Source: Duganella levis
GTDB taxonomy: Bacteria; Pseudomonadota; Gammaproteobacteria; Burkholderiales; Burkholderiaceae_D
DNA length: 64,000 nt
Direction of reading: 5' to 3'
NCBI RefSeq assembly: GCF_009857605.1
Contig: NZ_WWCT01000007.1
Coordinates: forward strand, 62,001 to 126,000
Part shown: positions 54,984 to 63,391 of the stretch, piece after piece
Layout of the letters: every line of letters begins with the position of its first letter
How positions within the stretch are numbered: position 1 is the first letter of the stretch
Program-made: the position numbers and the translations under genes
The notes under the pieces: model-generated
What the model saw: only the letters and a program-made list of their open reading frames with translations
The model's database searches: none
What the model was told of the DNA's origin: nothing

Positions 54984-56426
54984 TTACAGCTTGCCCGCGC
55001 CGGCGTTGGCGGGAACGGCCGTCAGCGTTGCGGTCGCGGTTTGCAGCGTGTACGCATACGGCGGCGTCCACAGGCTGGCGGCTGGCGGCAGTGCGTAGCC
55101 GCATTGGCCATCCACCGCGCTGGTGCCCGACTTGTCGCTGGTGAAGATGTGGCCCGATGAGCGGAAGCCGATGAAGTCTTTACCTTTGATCGCCTTGCCG
55201 CAGAATTCCGTCACCTTCAGGCCAGTGAAATTGTAGTACTGGTTCTCCAGCAGCATATTTGACCGGTAGCGCGCATCGGTGCCACTTTCGAATTTGACGT
55301 CGGTGTCCTTGGTCGAGGTGCTGCCGGTGATCAGGTTGTTGAACAGGTGGACCTGGCCATAGCGGTTCAGCGGCAAACGCGTGGTCGCGCCATTCCACCA
55401 GTTGCCGTTGAAGGTGACATGCAATCGGCCCTCGTCACTCCAGGCCCGGCCAGAGTCGCCATTGCCCACCAGCGTGGTCTTGTGGTGCTTGGCGAAGTAG
55501 CTGTTGGCAATGGTGACGTAGTCGCTGCCGCGCACCACATCCAGCGCGCCGTCGTGACGCGTGTCGTAGGTGCCAGTGGCCAGCGAATCCGGCGTATCGC
55601 CGTCGCTGATGGTCAGATGGTCGAGGTAGATGTTCTGGCCGCGCGACACCGTCACGCCGTCGGCGTAAGCATTGTCCGAATCCTCCGGGTTCACGTCCCA
55701 CGGCGTATCAAGCGCCAGGTTACGCACGATGACGTTGCGGGTCCAGGTAGGATAGTCCTCGCCATCCTTGCCATCGGCAATCCACTTCTTGAAGTCCGTC
55801 TCGGGATCGCCGCCGGCCGTCAACGGCAGCTCGCCACCGATCAGCAGCGCGGTGCCGGTGATGCGCGCCGGCCGTCCCTGCGCGTCGTTGATGCCGACCA
55901 GCGTGGTGTTCGACGGCAGCGCGACCGAGCCGCCATACTTCTGGTCCGAATAGCTGGTGTACTCGCGGAATACGGTGTTGTTCTGGCTCCAGCGCAGATC
56001 GATATGGCCGATCACGCGGATGATCTTCGGATCGTTGCCGGCTTCATTGATGGCAGCCACCAGCTGCTGGCCGTTGTACACGGTGTAGACGCGGTTGGCG
56101 ATGGCCGCGCCGCCGCCGGTCACCAGCACCGCGCCTTTGCGCGACTGCGCGTGCCAGCCGCTGGCCGGCGCCGGATCGCGTTCGAAGGTCAGCACGCCGC
56201 CGGTGGGATCGGCGGCGGCAAACTGCCATACCGGCAGCTTGGGCGCCGCCGCGTAACTGGCCGGATCGTGCAGGCCGTTGACCAGTACCGGCGCCGAGTA
56301 GTTGCGCACGCCGTACTGCGCGGTTTGCAAGGGCGTGCTGGCGCCGGTCAACGTCCTGGCGTCGATGGTGGCGGCTTGCGCGGATGAAGCCAGCACGATG
56401 CCGGCAACGAGTAGTGGATATTTCAT
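54984..56426 (-). CDS. Secreted pectate lyase, polysaccharide lyase family 1
   Basis: A 480-aa protein from the ATG at 56426 with GGAGA upstream. The signal peptide (MKYPLLVAGIVLASSAQA) ends near residue 19. The right-handed beta-helix shows PL1 marks: KIIRVIGHIDLRW near 135, NIYLDHLTISDGDTPDS near 265 with Ca-binding DH, DGALDVVRGSDYVTIANSYF near 290, HHKTTLVGNGDS and NWWNGATTRLPLNRYGQVHL near 350 holding the catalytic Arg positions. It cleaves polygalacturonate by beta-elimination outside the cell or in the periplasm. It fits a plant-associated saprophyte. It is a single gene. Confidence 0.94.
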   Translation of the reverse strand: MKYPLLVAGIVLASSAQAATIDARTLTGASTPLQTAQYGVRNYSAPVLVNGLHDPASYAAAPKLPVWQFAAADPTGGVLTFERDPAPASGWHAQSRKGAVLVTGGGAAIANRVYTVYNGQQLVAAINEAGNDPKIIRVIGHIDLRWSQNNTVFREYTSYSDQKYGGSVALPSNTTLVGINDAQGRPARITGTALLIGGELPLTAGGDPETDFKKWIADGKDGEDYPTWTRNVIVRNLALDTPWDVNPEDSDNAYADGVTVSRGQNIYLDHLTISDGDTPDSLATGTYDTRHDGALDVVRGSDYVTIANSYFAKHHKTTLVGNGDSGRAWSDEGRLHVTFNGNWWNGATTRLPLNRYGQVHLFNNLITGSTSTKDTDVKFESGTDARYRSNMLLENQYYNFTGLKVTEFCGKAIKGKDFIGFRSSGHIFTSDKSGTSAVDGQCGYALPPAASLWTPPYAYTLQTATATLTAVPANAGAGKL

Positions 56427-56670
56427 GGTTGTCTCCAATGGTGAAATTCACTGACAGCTCGCGATGATCCGTACCCACGTGAACGTGCCTTGCACGTAGC
56501 AATCGAGGAAGTGTTATGCGTGGGACGAATCAACATTCAGGCACCTTGCGTACCTGCCGCCATTGCGAAGAGGGTTGAGGGAACCGAGTTCGCGCTGGTC
56601 ATCCGTTGGGGGTGCAGACTACACCCGCCGACGGTGTGTAAATACTAATCCTGTAGAAAAAATAATGCAA
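56427..56670. other. Intergenic between pectate lyase and soxR, nothing certain
   Basis: The region holds the pectate lyase promoter presumably, but I see no clear hairpin, operator or small gene. GC drops locally before the soxR stop. Confidence 0.5.
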
Positions 56671-57102
56671 CTAGTCGAAATGCGGTCCGGCGCCTTGCTG
56701 CGCCATCTCGTCATCGGCATTGCGCAGCGGGCAGGCTTTCAGTGACAGGCACCCGCAACCGATGCAGCCATCCAGCTGATCGCGCAACTGCGTCAGCGTC
56801 TTGATACGCTCTTCCAGTTCCTGCTTCCACGCGGCCGACAGACGACGCCAATCGGCGACGGTGGGCGTGCGGCCGGACGGCAACGCATCCAGTGCGCGCG
56901 CAATGTCCGCCAGCGGCAGACCAACCCGTTGCGCGACCTTGATCACGGCCAGCCGCCGCAACACCGAGCGCGCGTAGCGGCGCTGGTTGCCGCTGGTGCG
57001 GACAGAATGGATCAAGCCCTTGGCTTCATAAAAATGCAGCGCGGAGACGGCGATGCCGGAACGCTCCGCCAGTTCGCCGACGCCCAGTTCTTTGGCAACC
57101 AT
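56671..57102 (-). CDS. soxR: Redox-sensitive regulator SoxR
   Basis: A 143-aa MerR-family protein from the ATG at 57102, with AAGGAG six bases upstream. The amino-terminal winged helix is [19 protein letters not shown], then [20 protein letters not shown] dimerisation helix and the [2Fe-2S] site C113-x2-C116-x-C118-x5-C124 ([12 protein letters not shown]) follow, identical in spacing to E. coli SoxR. It senses redox-cycling compounds and activates genes with a 19-bp promoter spacer. The divergent ridA-like gene has exactly such a promoter. Confidence 0.96.
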   Translation of the reverse strand: MVAKELGVGELAERSGIAVSALHFYEAKGLIHSVRTSGNQRRYARSVLRRLAVIKVAQRVGLPLADIARALDALPSGRTPTVADWRRLSAAWKQELEERIKTLTQLRDQLDGCIGCGCLSLKACPLRNADDEMAQQGAGPHFD

Positions 57103-57111
57103 CAAATCTCC

Positions 57112-57142
57112 TTGACCTCAAGTTAAGTTGAGATTCTATAGT
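57112..57142 (+). promoter_or_regulatory. SoxR-controlled promoter of the RidA-like gene
   Basis: -35 TTGACC (57112) and -10 TATAGT (57137) are separated by 19 bases, the over-long spacer that MerR-type activators need. CCTCAAGTTAAGTTGAGA (57116-57133), a near-perfect SoxR box, fills the spacer. It also lies next to soxR, allowing autoregulation. Confidence 0.88.
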
Positions 57143-57171
57143 GTCCCCACACTGACTGCACAAAGGACATC

Positions 57172-57576
57172 ATGAAATTCATTAACCCAGAAGGTTTGTA
57201 CGATCCCCGTCCCAATGGCTACAGCCATGTCGTGGTGGCCGATGCGCCGGCGCGCATCATCTACATCGCAGGGCAAGGAGGCGAGAACGCGAATGGCGAC
57301 TTATCAGAAGACTTTGGCGCGCAAGTCGACCAGGCGCTGCGCAATCTGCACACCGCGCTGGCCGCTGCGGGCGCCGCGCATACCGAGGTAGCCAAGGTGA
57401 CGGCGTTGATTGTCGATCATAGCGAGGCGCGTCTCGCCATCTTCAGCAAGGCCTTGCGCGCGATGTGGGGCGACCATCCGGCACCGGCCTGCACGCTGAT
57501 TCCCGTGCCGCGACTGGCGCTGGATGGCATGCTGTTTGAAATCGAAGCCGCCGCGATTCAGCAGCAGATTTACTGA
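57172..57576 (+). CDS. RidA-family protein with Arg-to-Cys change at the usual catalytic site
   Basis: A 134-aa RidA/YjgF-family trimer-type protein: AGQGGENANGDLSEDFGAQV near residue 34, ALRNLHTALAAAGA near 55 and LFEIEAAAI near 121. At the place where active RidA has Arg105 in PAR-T, this protein has C107 in PAPACTLIPVP, so classic imine deaminase activity is doubtful; a thiol role is possible. It is the apparent SoxR target and diverges from soxR by 69 bases. It overlaps the convergent lipoprotein gene by seven bases. Function is inferred to be redox or electrophile stress. Confidence 0.88.
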   Translation: MKFINPEGLYDPRPNGYSHVVVADAPARIIYIAGQGGENANGDLSEDFGAQVDQALRNLHTALAAAGAAHTEVAKVTALIVDHSEARLAIFSKALRAMWGDHPAPACTLIPVPRLALDGMLFEIEAAAIQQQIY

Positions 57577-57971
57577 GCGTGACAGCGCTCGGCGCGATAG
57601 AAATAGAAATTATCGAAGTTGAGAAATTCGGTCGCTGCGCCGAAACGGTAGGTAATTTCGCGACGCTGTGCGTTGTAGCCGGTCAGGCCGCCGACGTGTT
57701 TGGGCAACTGTTCCTTGTACAGGTCCGCAGGGAACGGCGCCTTGCCGCCGACGGTAATGACCAGCACATCGCCCTCGCGGCGCCAGCTGCTCGGATTATA
57801 AAAATCGAAGCCGCCCTTGAACTGCAGGCTGCCATCCGACTGCAATAGCATGCACATGGTCGGAAACTCGGTACCGGTATTTTCCAGCACCTGCACCGTG
57901 CGCACAGACGGCGTACTCGCACAGCCGCCTAGCAGCAGCAAAATGGAGCCATAAGCCAGAAGAGGTTTCAT
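57570..57971 (-). CDS. Hypothetical lipoprotein, 133 aa
   Basis: From the ATG at 57971. Lipoprotein signal LAYGSILLLLGGC with Cys17 as the lipidation site. The mature protein is about 117 residues with a beta-rich pattern (FPTMCMLLQSDGSLQFKGGF, then GDVLVITVGGKAPFPADLY) and two further cysteines. Family not recognised. It is convergent with the RidA-like gene and lies 45 bases after the end of the LacI gene on the other side, read in the same direction as that operon. Confidence 0.75.
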   Translation of the reverse strand: MKPLLAYGSILLLLGGCASTPSVRTVQVLENTGTEFPTMCMLLQSDGSLQFKGGFDFYNPSSWRREGDVLVITVGGKAPFPADLYKEQLPKHVGGLTGYNAQRREITYRFGAATEFLNFDNFYFYRAERCHAQ

Positions 57972-58016
57972 GCGCAAGCCCGTAGAAGTGGCGATACCGC
58001 CACTCTACCCTATCAA

Positions 58017-59033
58017 TTACCGGTTATCGGTGATCCGGCCCACAGTAGCGCCTTCTAACAACACGGGCTGCCACAGTTCGTGCAAGTCGCTGGCGGGGGT
58101 ACCGTCGATGAGGGACAGCAGCATCTCGACCATGCGGGCGCCGGCTTGGCGCGGGTCGGGCTGGTCGATGGTGGTGACGTGGGCGCCGGCCAGGGTGTCG
58201 GCCATGCTGCCCCAGACTATGACCGACATCTCCTTGCCGATCTCCACGCCCGCGTCCAGCAAGGCGCGCACCGCGCCGACGCCGGACAGATGGTTGTCGA
58301 CGATGACCGCCGTCGGACGCGGCGAGCAGGCCAGCAGCTGCTGCATGGCCTGGTAGCCGCTGCGGCGGTCCAGCGTGTTGTCGATCAGGTAGCGCGGATC
58401 GGCCGCCAGGCCGGCCACCGACAGCGCGGTGACAAAGCTGTCCTTGCGCTGCCGCGCGAAATTCAATTCCAGCGGCGCGCTGATGAGCGCCACGCGCTGG
58501 TGGCCCAATCCCAGCAAGCGCTCCATGGCGATGCGCACGCCGGACTCGTTGTCATAGTCGAACCACGCATACGGCACATTCAACTCCGTGCGGCCATGCG
58601 CGACAAACGGGAACTTGGCTTTGCTGAGAAACGCGATACGTTCATCGCGTACCAGCGTGCGCCCCACCACCAGGCCATCGACCCGCCGTCCACGCACAAT
58701 CTGCTGGTACGACGGCTGCTCCGCCGCCGGCGACACCGGCGCGATGATCAGGTTCTTGTTGACCGCTTCCAGCGCGGCCGACATACCGGCCACCACGTCG
58801 AGGAACATCGGATCGCCCAGGTCCGTCGGCAGCAGCGGATAGATGATGCCGAAGACATTGGTGCGCCCCAGCGCCAGCGAACGCGCCATCGGATTCGGCT
58901 GGTAGCCGACCTCCTTGGCCGCCTTCAGCACCCGCTCGCGGGTCCGCACATTGACTTCGGGGTAACCGTTTAACGCCCGGCTCACCGTGGTCTTGGACAT
59001 GCCAAGGTGATTTGCCAGGTGCGCGAGGTTCAT
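58017..59033 (-). CDS. LacI-family regulator of the glucoside operon
   Basis: A 338-aa protein. The amino-terminal helix-turn-helix (LAHLANHLGMSKTTVSRALN, then VGYQPNPMARSLALG with the hinge) is followed by the periplasmic-binding-protein-like sugar domain from IIYPLLPTDLGDPMF. It is the last gene of the operon GH65-pgmB-MFS-lacI, ten bases after the transporter. It likely senses a glucoside and binds the palindrome at 63325-63342 upstream of the phosphorylase gene. Confidence 0.92.
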   Translation of the reverse strand: MNLAHLANHLGMSKTTVSRALNGYPEVNVRTRERVLKAAKEVGYQPNPMARSLALGRTNVFGIIYPLLPTDLGDPMFLDVVAGMSAALEAVNKNLIIAPVSPAAEQPSYQQIVRGRRVDGLVVGRTLVRDERIAFLSKAKFPFVAHGRTELNVPYAWFDYDNESGVRIAMERLLGLGHQRVALISAPLELNFARQRKDSFVTALSVAGLAADPRYLIDNTLDRRSGYQAMQQLLACSPRPTAVIVDNHLSGVGAVRALLDAGVEIGKEMSVIVWGSMADTLAGAHVTTIDQPDPRQAGARMVEMLLSLIDGTPASDLHELWQPVLLEGATVGRITDNR

Positions 59034-59043
59034 AGACTTTTTC

Positions 59044-60312
59044 TTAATGTTGACCGCTGATTATAGCGGTGGCGTCGAACCCACCGCCACCATCATCGAC
59101 TGCCTTTTTGAAGAAATACAACATCACCAGCACAATCGTGATCGGCACCAGCGTCAGGTAAAACGCAAAGTGACCGCTGAAGTTACCGAACACGTAACCA
59201 GTAATCAGCGAACCGGTGGTGCCGCCCAGTGCCGAAAAAATCACCAGCAGGCCGGTCATGGCCGAGTGCTGGTTCTTCGGCAAAGAACTGAGCATCACCG
59301 AATTGATACCAGGGTAAATCGGCGCCATGAACAGGCCAATCAGCGGGAACAGGAAAGTCGCCAGCGGCGCGGTGGCCCAGGTGATGCCTGGATTGGCCAC
59401 CACATCATGCGTCAACGGCAGCGCCAGCAGCACCGTGGCGCCCATGCCCAGCACGCAGCCGTTCATCACCGGATACCAGTTCAATTTGCGCATCAACACG
59501 CCGGCCGACAGACGCCCAACAGCCAGGCAGGCGGCGAAGATACTGGTCACTTCCACGCTCATGGCTGCCGGCAGCTTGAGGATTTCGTTGTTAAACGTCG
59601 GCAGCCAGGTACCGATGCTTTGCTCGATCAGCACATACAGGAAGGCGGTGATGATGAACACGCACACCAGCGGCTTGATGAACAGTTTGAGCATCGATGC
59701 GAAGTCCTGCGCGATGCCGCGATTTTCCGGCAGCGCCGCCGGCGCTTCGTTAAACGGCGTCGATAGAATCAGCAGGAAGGTCGCCGCGCACAGCACCGCC
59801 AGCACCCAGTAGGTTTGCAGCCAGCTTTGCGATTGCGGATTGTGCGAGTCGATGAAGTAGCCAAACACCCAGTAGGCGCTCAACACGCCGAGCATGAAGA
59901 AGCCCTCCAGCAAATTCATGGTGCTGGCGTGCTGCTTGCGGTCGGCGGTGATCAGGCCCAGGGTCGAATACACCGACACCTTCACCAGCGCGAACGACAC
60001 GCCAACGCAGAAGAACAGCGCCTTGGTGGTGGCAAACGACGGCAGCAGCGGCATGGCCACGCAGGCGAAAGTGACGATGGCCAGGCCAATCAGCATCGCC
60101 TTCTTGTAGCCCACGCGCGGCAGGAACGACGCCACCAGAAAGGACACCACCGCAATCGGCAGATCCTTGAAGCCTTCCAGCACGCTGGCGGCGGACTTGC
60201 TCACGCCGTAGTTGCTGATCACCTGCAGGATCACCGTGCCCACGCTGTTCAGCAGGATGGCGAAAACAAAGTAGATCAGGAATAGCGCAAATAGTATTTT
60301 GTTGTTCTTCAT
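59044..60312 (-). CDS. MFS transporter, probable sugar permease
   Basis: A 422-aa protein with twelve predicted membrane helices (first LFALFLIYFVFAILLNSVG; others near residues 45, 75, 100, 140, 170, 220, 255, 285, 310, 345, 380). It carries the loop LPRVGYKKAM between helices 2 and 3, like the MFS signature. In this operon, with a disaccharide phosphorylase, it most likely imports an alpha-linked disaccharide by proton symport. It lies 25 bases after pgmB. Confidence 0.9.
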   Translation of the reverse strand: MKNNKILFALFLIYFVFAILLNSVGTVILQVISNYGVSKSAASVLEGFKDLPIAVVSFLVASFLPRVGYKKAMLIGLAIVTFACVAMPLLPSFATTKALFFCVGVSFALVKVSVYSTLGLITADRKQHASTMNLLEGFFMLGVLSAYWVFGYFIDSHNPQSQSWLQTYWVLAVLCAATFLLILSTPFNEAPAALPENRGIAQDFASMLKLFIKPLVCVFIITAFLYVLIEQSIGTWLPTFNNEILKLPAAMSVEVTSIFAACLAVGRLSAGVLMRKLNWYPVMNGCVLGMGATVLLALPLTHDVVANPGITWATAPLATFLFPLIGLFMAPIYPGINSVMLSSLPKNQHSAMTGLLVIFSALGGTTGSLITGYVFGNFSGHFAFYLTLVPITIVLVMLYFFKKAVDDGGGGFDATAIISGQH

Positions 60313-60337
60313 GCTGCTTGTCTCCGGCGTTTTTATT

Positions 60338-60985
60338 TTAGTAAGCGGCGAGGTTGAATTCTTTGAGACTTGTAATCACCACATCCGCTTCGGTCAGCAC
60401 GAAGGGATGGCCTATCCCCAGCGCGAACATGCCTGCCGCCTTGATGGCCGTCACGCCGGCCACCGCGTCTTCCACGCCGAGACAATCTGCCGGCGCCACG
60501 CCCAGTTCCCGCGCCGCCTTGAGGAAAATCTCCGGGTCCGGCTTGCCGCGCGCGATGGTGGCGGCATCCACCACGTAGTCGAATTTATCGGTGATGCCCA
60601 GGCGCTCCAGCACCGTAAAGGCGTTCTTGCTGACCGAGGCCAGGCCGATGCGCAAACCAGCGCGGCGCACCGTGTCCAGCGCCTCCACCGCGCCAGGCAG
60701 CAGATCCTTGGACGACATGGTCGAAATCAGTTCCTGATAGTGCTTGTTCTTGGTGTCCGCCAGCGCCAGCTTTTCTTCCGGCGTGTACTGGCGCTGACGC
60801 GCGGCCGACGCCAGGATCAGGTCCAGGGATCCCATGCGGTCGATGCCCTTCAGCCGCTCATTGAACTCGTGGTCGAAGTGGACGCCCTGCGATTCCGCCA
60901 GCTCCTTCCATGCCAGATAGTGGTAGTGGGCGGTATCGGTGATCACGCCATCCAGATCGAATATGACTGCTTTAAAACGGCTCAT
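60338..60985 (-). CDS. pgmB: Beta-phosphoglucomutase
   Basis: A 215-aa HAD-family protein from the ATG at 60985, with GAGGAG upstream; its start overlaps the GH65 stop by four bases. Catalytic D10 and D12 are in FDLDGVITDT. The cap domain (HYHYLAWKELAESQGVHFD, then RLKGIDRM) is typical of beta-PGM, followed by LASVSKNA, the Lys of RGKPDPEIFL and GVEDAVAGV. It converts beta-glucose-1-phosphate from the phosphorylase to glucose-6-phosphate. Confidence 0.95.
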   Translation of the reverse strand: MSRFKAVIFDLDGVITDTAHYHYLAWKELAESQGVHFDHEFNERLKGIDRMGSLDLILASAARQRQYTPEEKLALADTKNKHYQELISTMSSKDLLPGAVEALDTVRRAGLRIGLASVSKNAFTVLERLGITDKFDYVVDAATIARGKPDPEIFLKAARELGVAPADCLGVEDAVAGVTAIKAAGMFALGIGHPFVLTEADVVITSLKEFNLAAY

Positions 60986-63303
60986 GCCAAACTCCTCGAT
61001 TGCTTGGGTTGCGACAGGGTCAGTGCGACCGCTTCGCCGCCATGGGTAAAGTCCAGAACCTCGCCTTGCAGCAGGCGATATTCCACCTGGCCCGGTTGCA
61101 CGTGCACTTCCAGCAGCGCGCCGCGGAAGTGGATCTTGAAGGTGTAGTGCTGCCACTGCTTCGGCAGCTTCGGCGCGAAGTGCAGTTCGCCGCCCACCAC
61201 CCGCATGCCGGCGAAGCCGTAGGCCACGCCCATCCAGGTGCCGGCCATCGCCGCCGTGTGCACACCGTAGTGCGTGTTGCCGTGCGTGTCGTCCAGATCG
61301 AGGCGTGCGGTCTCCATGAAGTAGTCGTAGGCCTTGTCTTCATAGCCCACTTCCGCCGCGATGATGCTGAAGATGCAGGTCGACAGCGACGAGTCGTGCG
61401 TGGTCACCGCCTCGTAGTAATCGAAGTCGCGGCGCTTGTCGTCCAGCGAGAACTGGTCGCTGAGCAGCAGCGCCGCCAGCACCACGTCCGCCTGCTTGCA
61501 GACCTGATGGCGGTAGATCACCATCGGGTGGTAATTCAGCAGCAGCGGATAGTTCTCCTTCGGCGTATTGGCGAAGTCCCACACCTTCTTCGACAGGAAG
61601 CTATCATCCTGCGCGTGGATTTGCAGTGCGTCGTCGTACGGAAGATTCATCAGCGACGCGGCGCGGCGCCAGGCGGCCGGCTCGTTCGCATCCAGCGCCA
61701 TGGCGGCGGCGATGCGCGTGAATTCGGCCGGCGCTTCCACCTGCAACTGCTCGGCGATGGACGCTGCAAAGTTCAAGTGCATCTGCGCCATCGCGTTGGT
61801 GTAGTAGTTGTTGTTGACCAGCGCCGTGTATTCATCCGGGCCGGTGACCTGGTTGATGCAGAAGCGGCCCTCGCGGTCATAGGAACCGATGCCGGTCCAG
61901 ATGCGCGCCGTCTCCATCACGATCTCGGCGCCGGCCTGGATCAGATACTCCTGATCGTTGGTCGCTTCCATATAGGTCTTGATCGAGTAGGCGATATCGG
62001 CGTTGATGTGATACTGCGCGGTGCCGGCCGGGAAATAAGCCGAGCATTCCTCGCCGGCGATGGTGCGCCACGGGTACAGCGCACCTTTGTCATGCGACAT
62101 CTGGCGCGCGCGCTCACGCGCTTTCGGCAGGCCGGCGTAGCGGTACTCCAGCAGCTTGCGCGCAATCTCCGGCTTGGAATACAGGAAGAACGGGAAGATG
62201 TAGATTTCCGTGTCCCAGAAATAGTGGCCTTCGTAGCCTTCGCCCGTCACGCCCTTGGCGGAGATATTGGTCCTGCCGTCGCGGCCCACCGATTGCAGCA
62301 GGTGGAACTGGTTGAAGTGCATGCCTTGCTGGAGCGCGTCGTCGCCGGCGATCTGCACGTCGGCCTGCTGCCAGAAATCGGCCAGGTACTGCTCCTGCGC
62401 CAGGCGCAGCGCGTCGAAGCCTGCGGCGGCGGCGCTGGACAGCGTGTCCTTGCTGCGCCACATCAGCTCTTTGGCATCGTAGTCGCGCGACGAGTAGTAG
62501 CTGCCGTACTTGGTCAGCGTGACCGGCTGGCCGGCGCGCGCCGCCAGCGTCCAGCTTTGCGTCAGGCGCTGGCCTTCCTGCGCGGTCACCGCCGGCAGGC
62601 CGGCGCTCAGCACCGACTCGGTGGCGCTGATCAGCGTGAAGCCGCTGTTGTGGGTCTTCTGCACCAGCGCCGCGAAGCTGTCCGACTGTTCGCTGTCGAT
62701 CATGTGCAGCGTCGGGCCGGAAATCGCCGAGCCCACACGCGGATCGTCGCCCGCTTCCAGGTTCTTCACCGCGCCATCCAGCGCCGACACCAGGCGCAGA
62801 TTATCGATGTCGCTCAGCGGCGTCACTTCCAGTTCAATCGCAAACAGGTGCTTGTTCTCGAAGCTGACCATGCGGCGGCTGCGTACGCGCACACTGCGGC
62901 CTTGCGGCGAAGTCCACTCCACCACGCGCGTCAGAAGGCCGGTGCGGAAGTCCAGCACCCGCTCATAGGTCTGCACGGAACCGGTCAGCAGGTTGAAACG
63001 CTCGCCGTCCAGCCACAGCTCGATGCCTTTCGCGTTCGGCACATTCAGCATGAACTGGTTGACCTTGGCCAGGCCGTAAGCCGCTTCCGGATAGACGATC
63101 GGCTCCGATTCGTAGAAGCCGTTCAGGTAAGTGCCATCCAGCGACGTGCCGGCCGGACCGCTGTAGCCCTCTTCGCCGGTGCCGCGCAGGCCGATATAGC
63201 CATTCCCCAGCGCGAACAGCGTCTCATCGAGGAAGTGGGAGTCGGTATCAAAGCTGGTCTCGCGGATGCACCAGGCTTCAAGAGGATAAGTGTGTTCTTG
63301 CAC
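60982..63303 (-). CDS. GH65 disaccharide phosphorylase (maltose/trehalose/kojibiose phosphorylase type)
   Basis: A protein of about 773 aa. I prefer the GTG at 63303 with AAGGAA upstream (MQEHTYPLEAW); a TTG at 63330 lies inside the operator. An amino-terminal beta-sandwich is followed by the (alpha/alpha)6 barrel with GYEGHYFWDTEIYIFPFF near residue 350, the catalytic acid Glu in NQVTGPDEYTALVNNNYYTN near 490 and HPMVIYRHQVCKQADVVLA near 595. It phosphorolyses an alpha-glucoside with inversion, giving beta-glucose-1-phosphate, which the coupled pgmB consumes. The exact disaccharide cannot be read. Confidence 0.94.
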   Translation of the reverse strand: MQEHTYPLEAWCIRETSFDTDSHFLDETLFALGNGYIGLRGTGEEGYSGPAGTSLDGTYLNGFYESEPIVYPEAAYGLAKVNQFMLNVPNAKGIELWLDGERFNLLTGSVQTYERVLDFRTGLLTRVVEWTSPQGRSVRVRSRRMVSFENKHLFAIELEVTPLSDIDNLRLVSALDGAVKNLEAGDDPRVGSAISGPTLHMIDSEQSDSFAALVQKTHNSGFTLISATESVLSAGLPAVTAQEGQRLTQSWTLAARAGQPVTLTKYGSYYSSRDYDAKELMWRSKDTLSSAAAAGFDALRLAQEQYLADFWQQADVQIAGDDALQQGMHFNQFHLLQSVGRDGRTNISAKGVTGEGYEGHYFWDTEIYIFPFFLYSKPEIARKLLEYRYAGLPKARERARQMSHDKGALYPWRTIAGEECSAYFPAGTAQYHINADIAYSIKTYMEATNDQEYLIQAGAEIVMETARIWTGIGSYDREGRFCINQVTGPDEYTALVNNNYYTNAMAQMHLNFAASIAEQLQVEAPAEFTRIAAAMALDANEPAAWRRAASLMNLPYDDALQIHAQDDSFLSKKVWDFANTPKENYPLLLNYHPMVIYRHQVCKQADVVLAALLLSDQFSLDDKRRDFDYYEAVTTHDSSLSTCIFSIIAAEVGYEDKAYDYFMETARLDLDDTHGNTHYGVHTAAMAGTWMGVAYGFAGMRVVGGELHFAPKLPKQWQHYTFKIHFRGALLEVHVQPGQVEYRLLQGEVLDFTHGGEAVALTLSQPKQSRSLA

Positions 63304-63324
63304 AGCGAATTCCTTAGAAAAGCG

Positions 63325-63342
63325 ATTCAAAGCGGTTTGAAT
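63325..63342. promoter_or_regulatory. LacI-type operator before the GH65 operon
   Basis: ATTCAAA-GCGG-TTTGAAT is a perfect 7-bp inverted repeat with a four-base centre. On the coding strand TTCAAACCGCTTTGAA matches the CG-centred pattern of LacI-family sites. It ends 22 bases before the GTG start. Confidence 0.7.
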
Positions 63343-63391
63343 TTCAAAATACGCCGTTTTTTAAGGTTTTTTTGGCGATTTCGGGGAAAAA

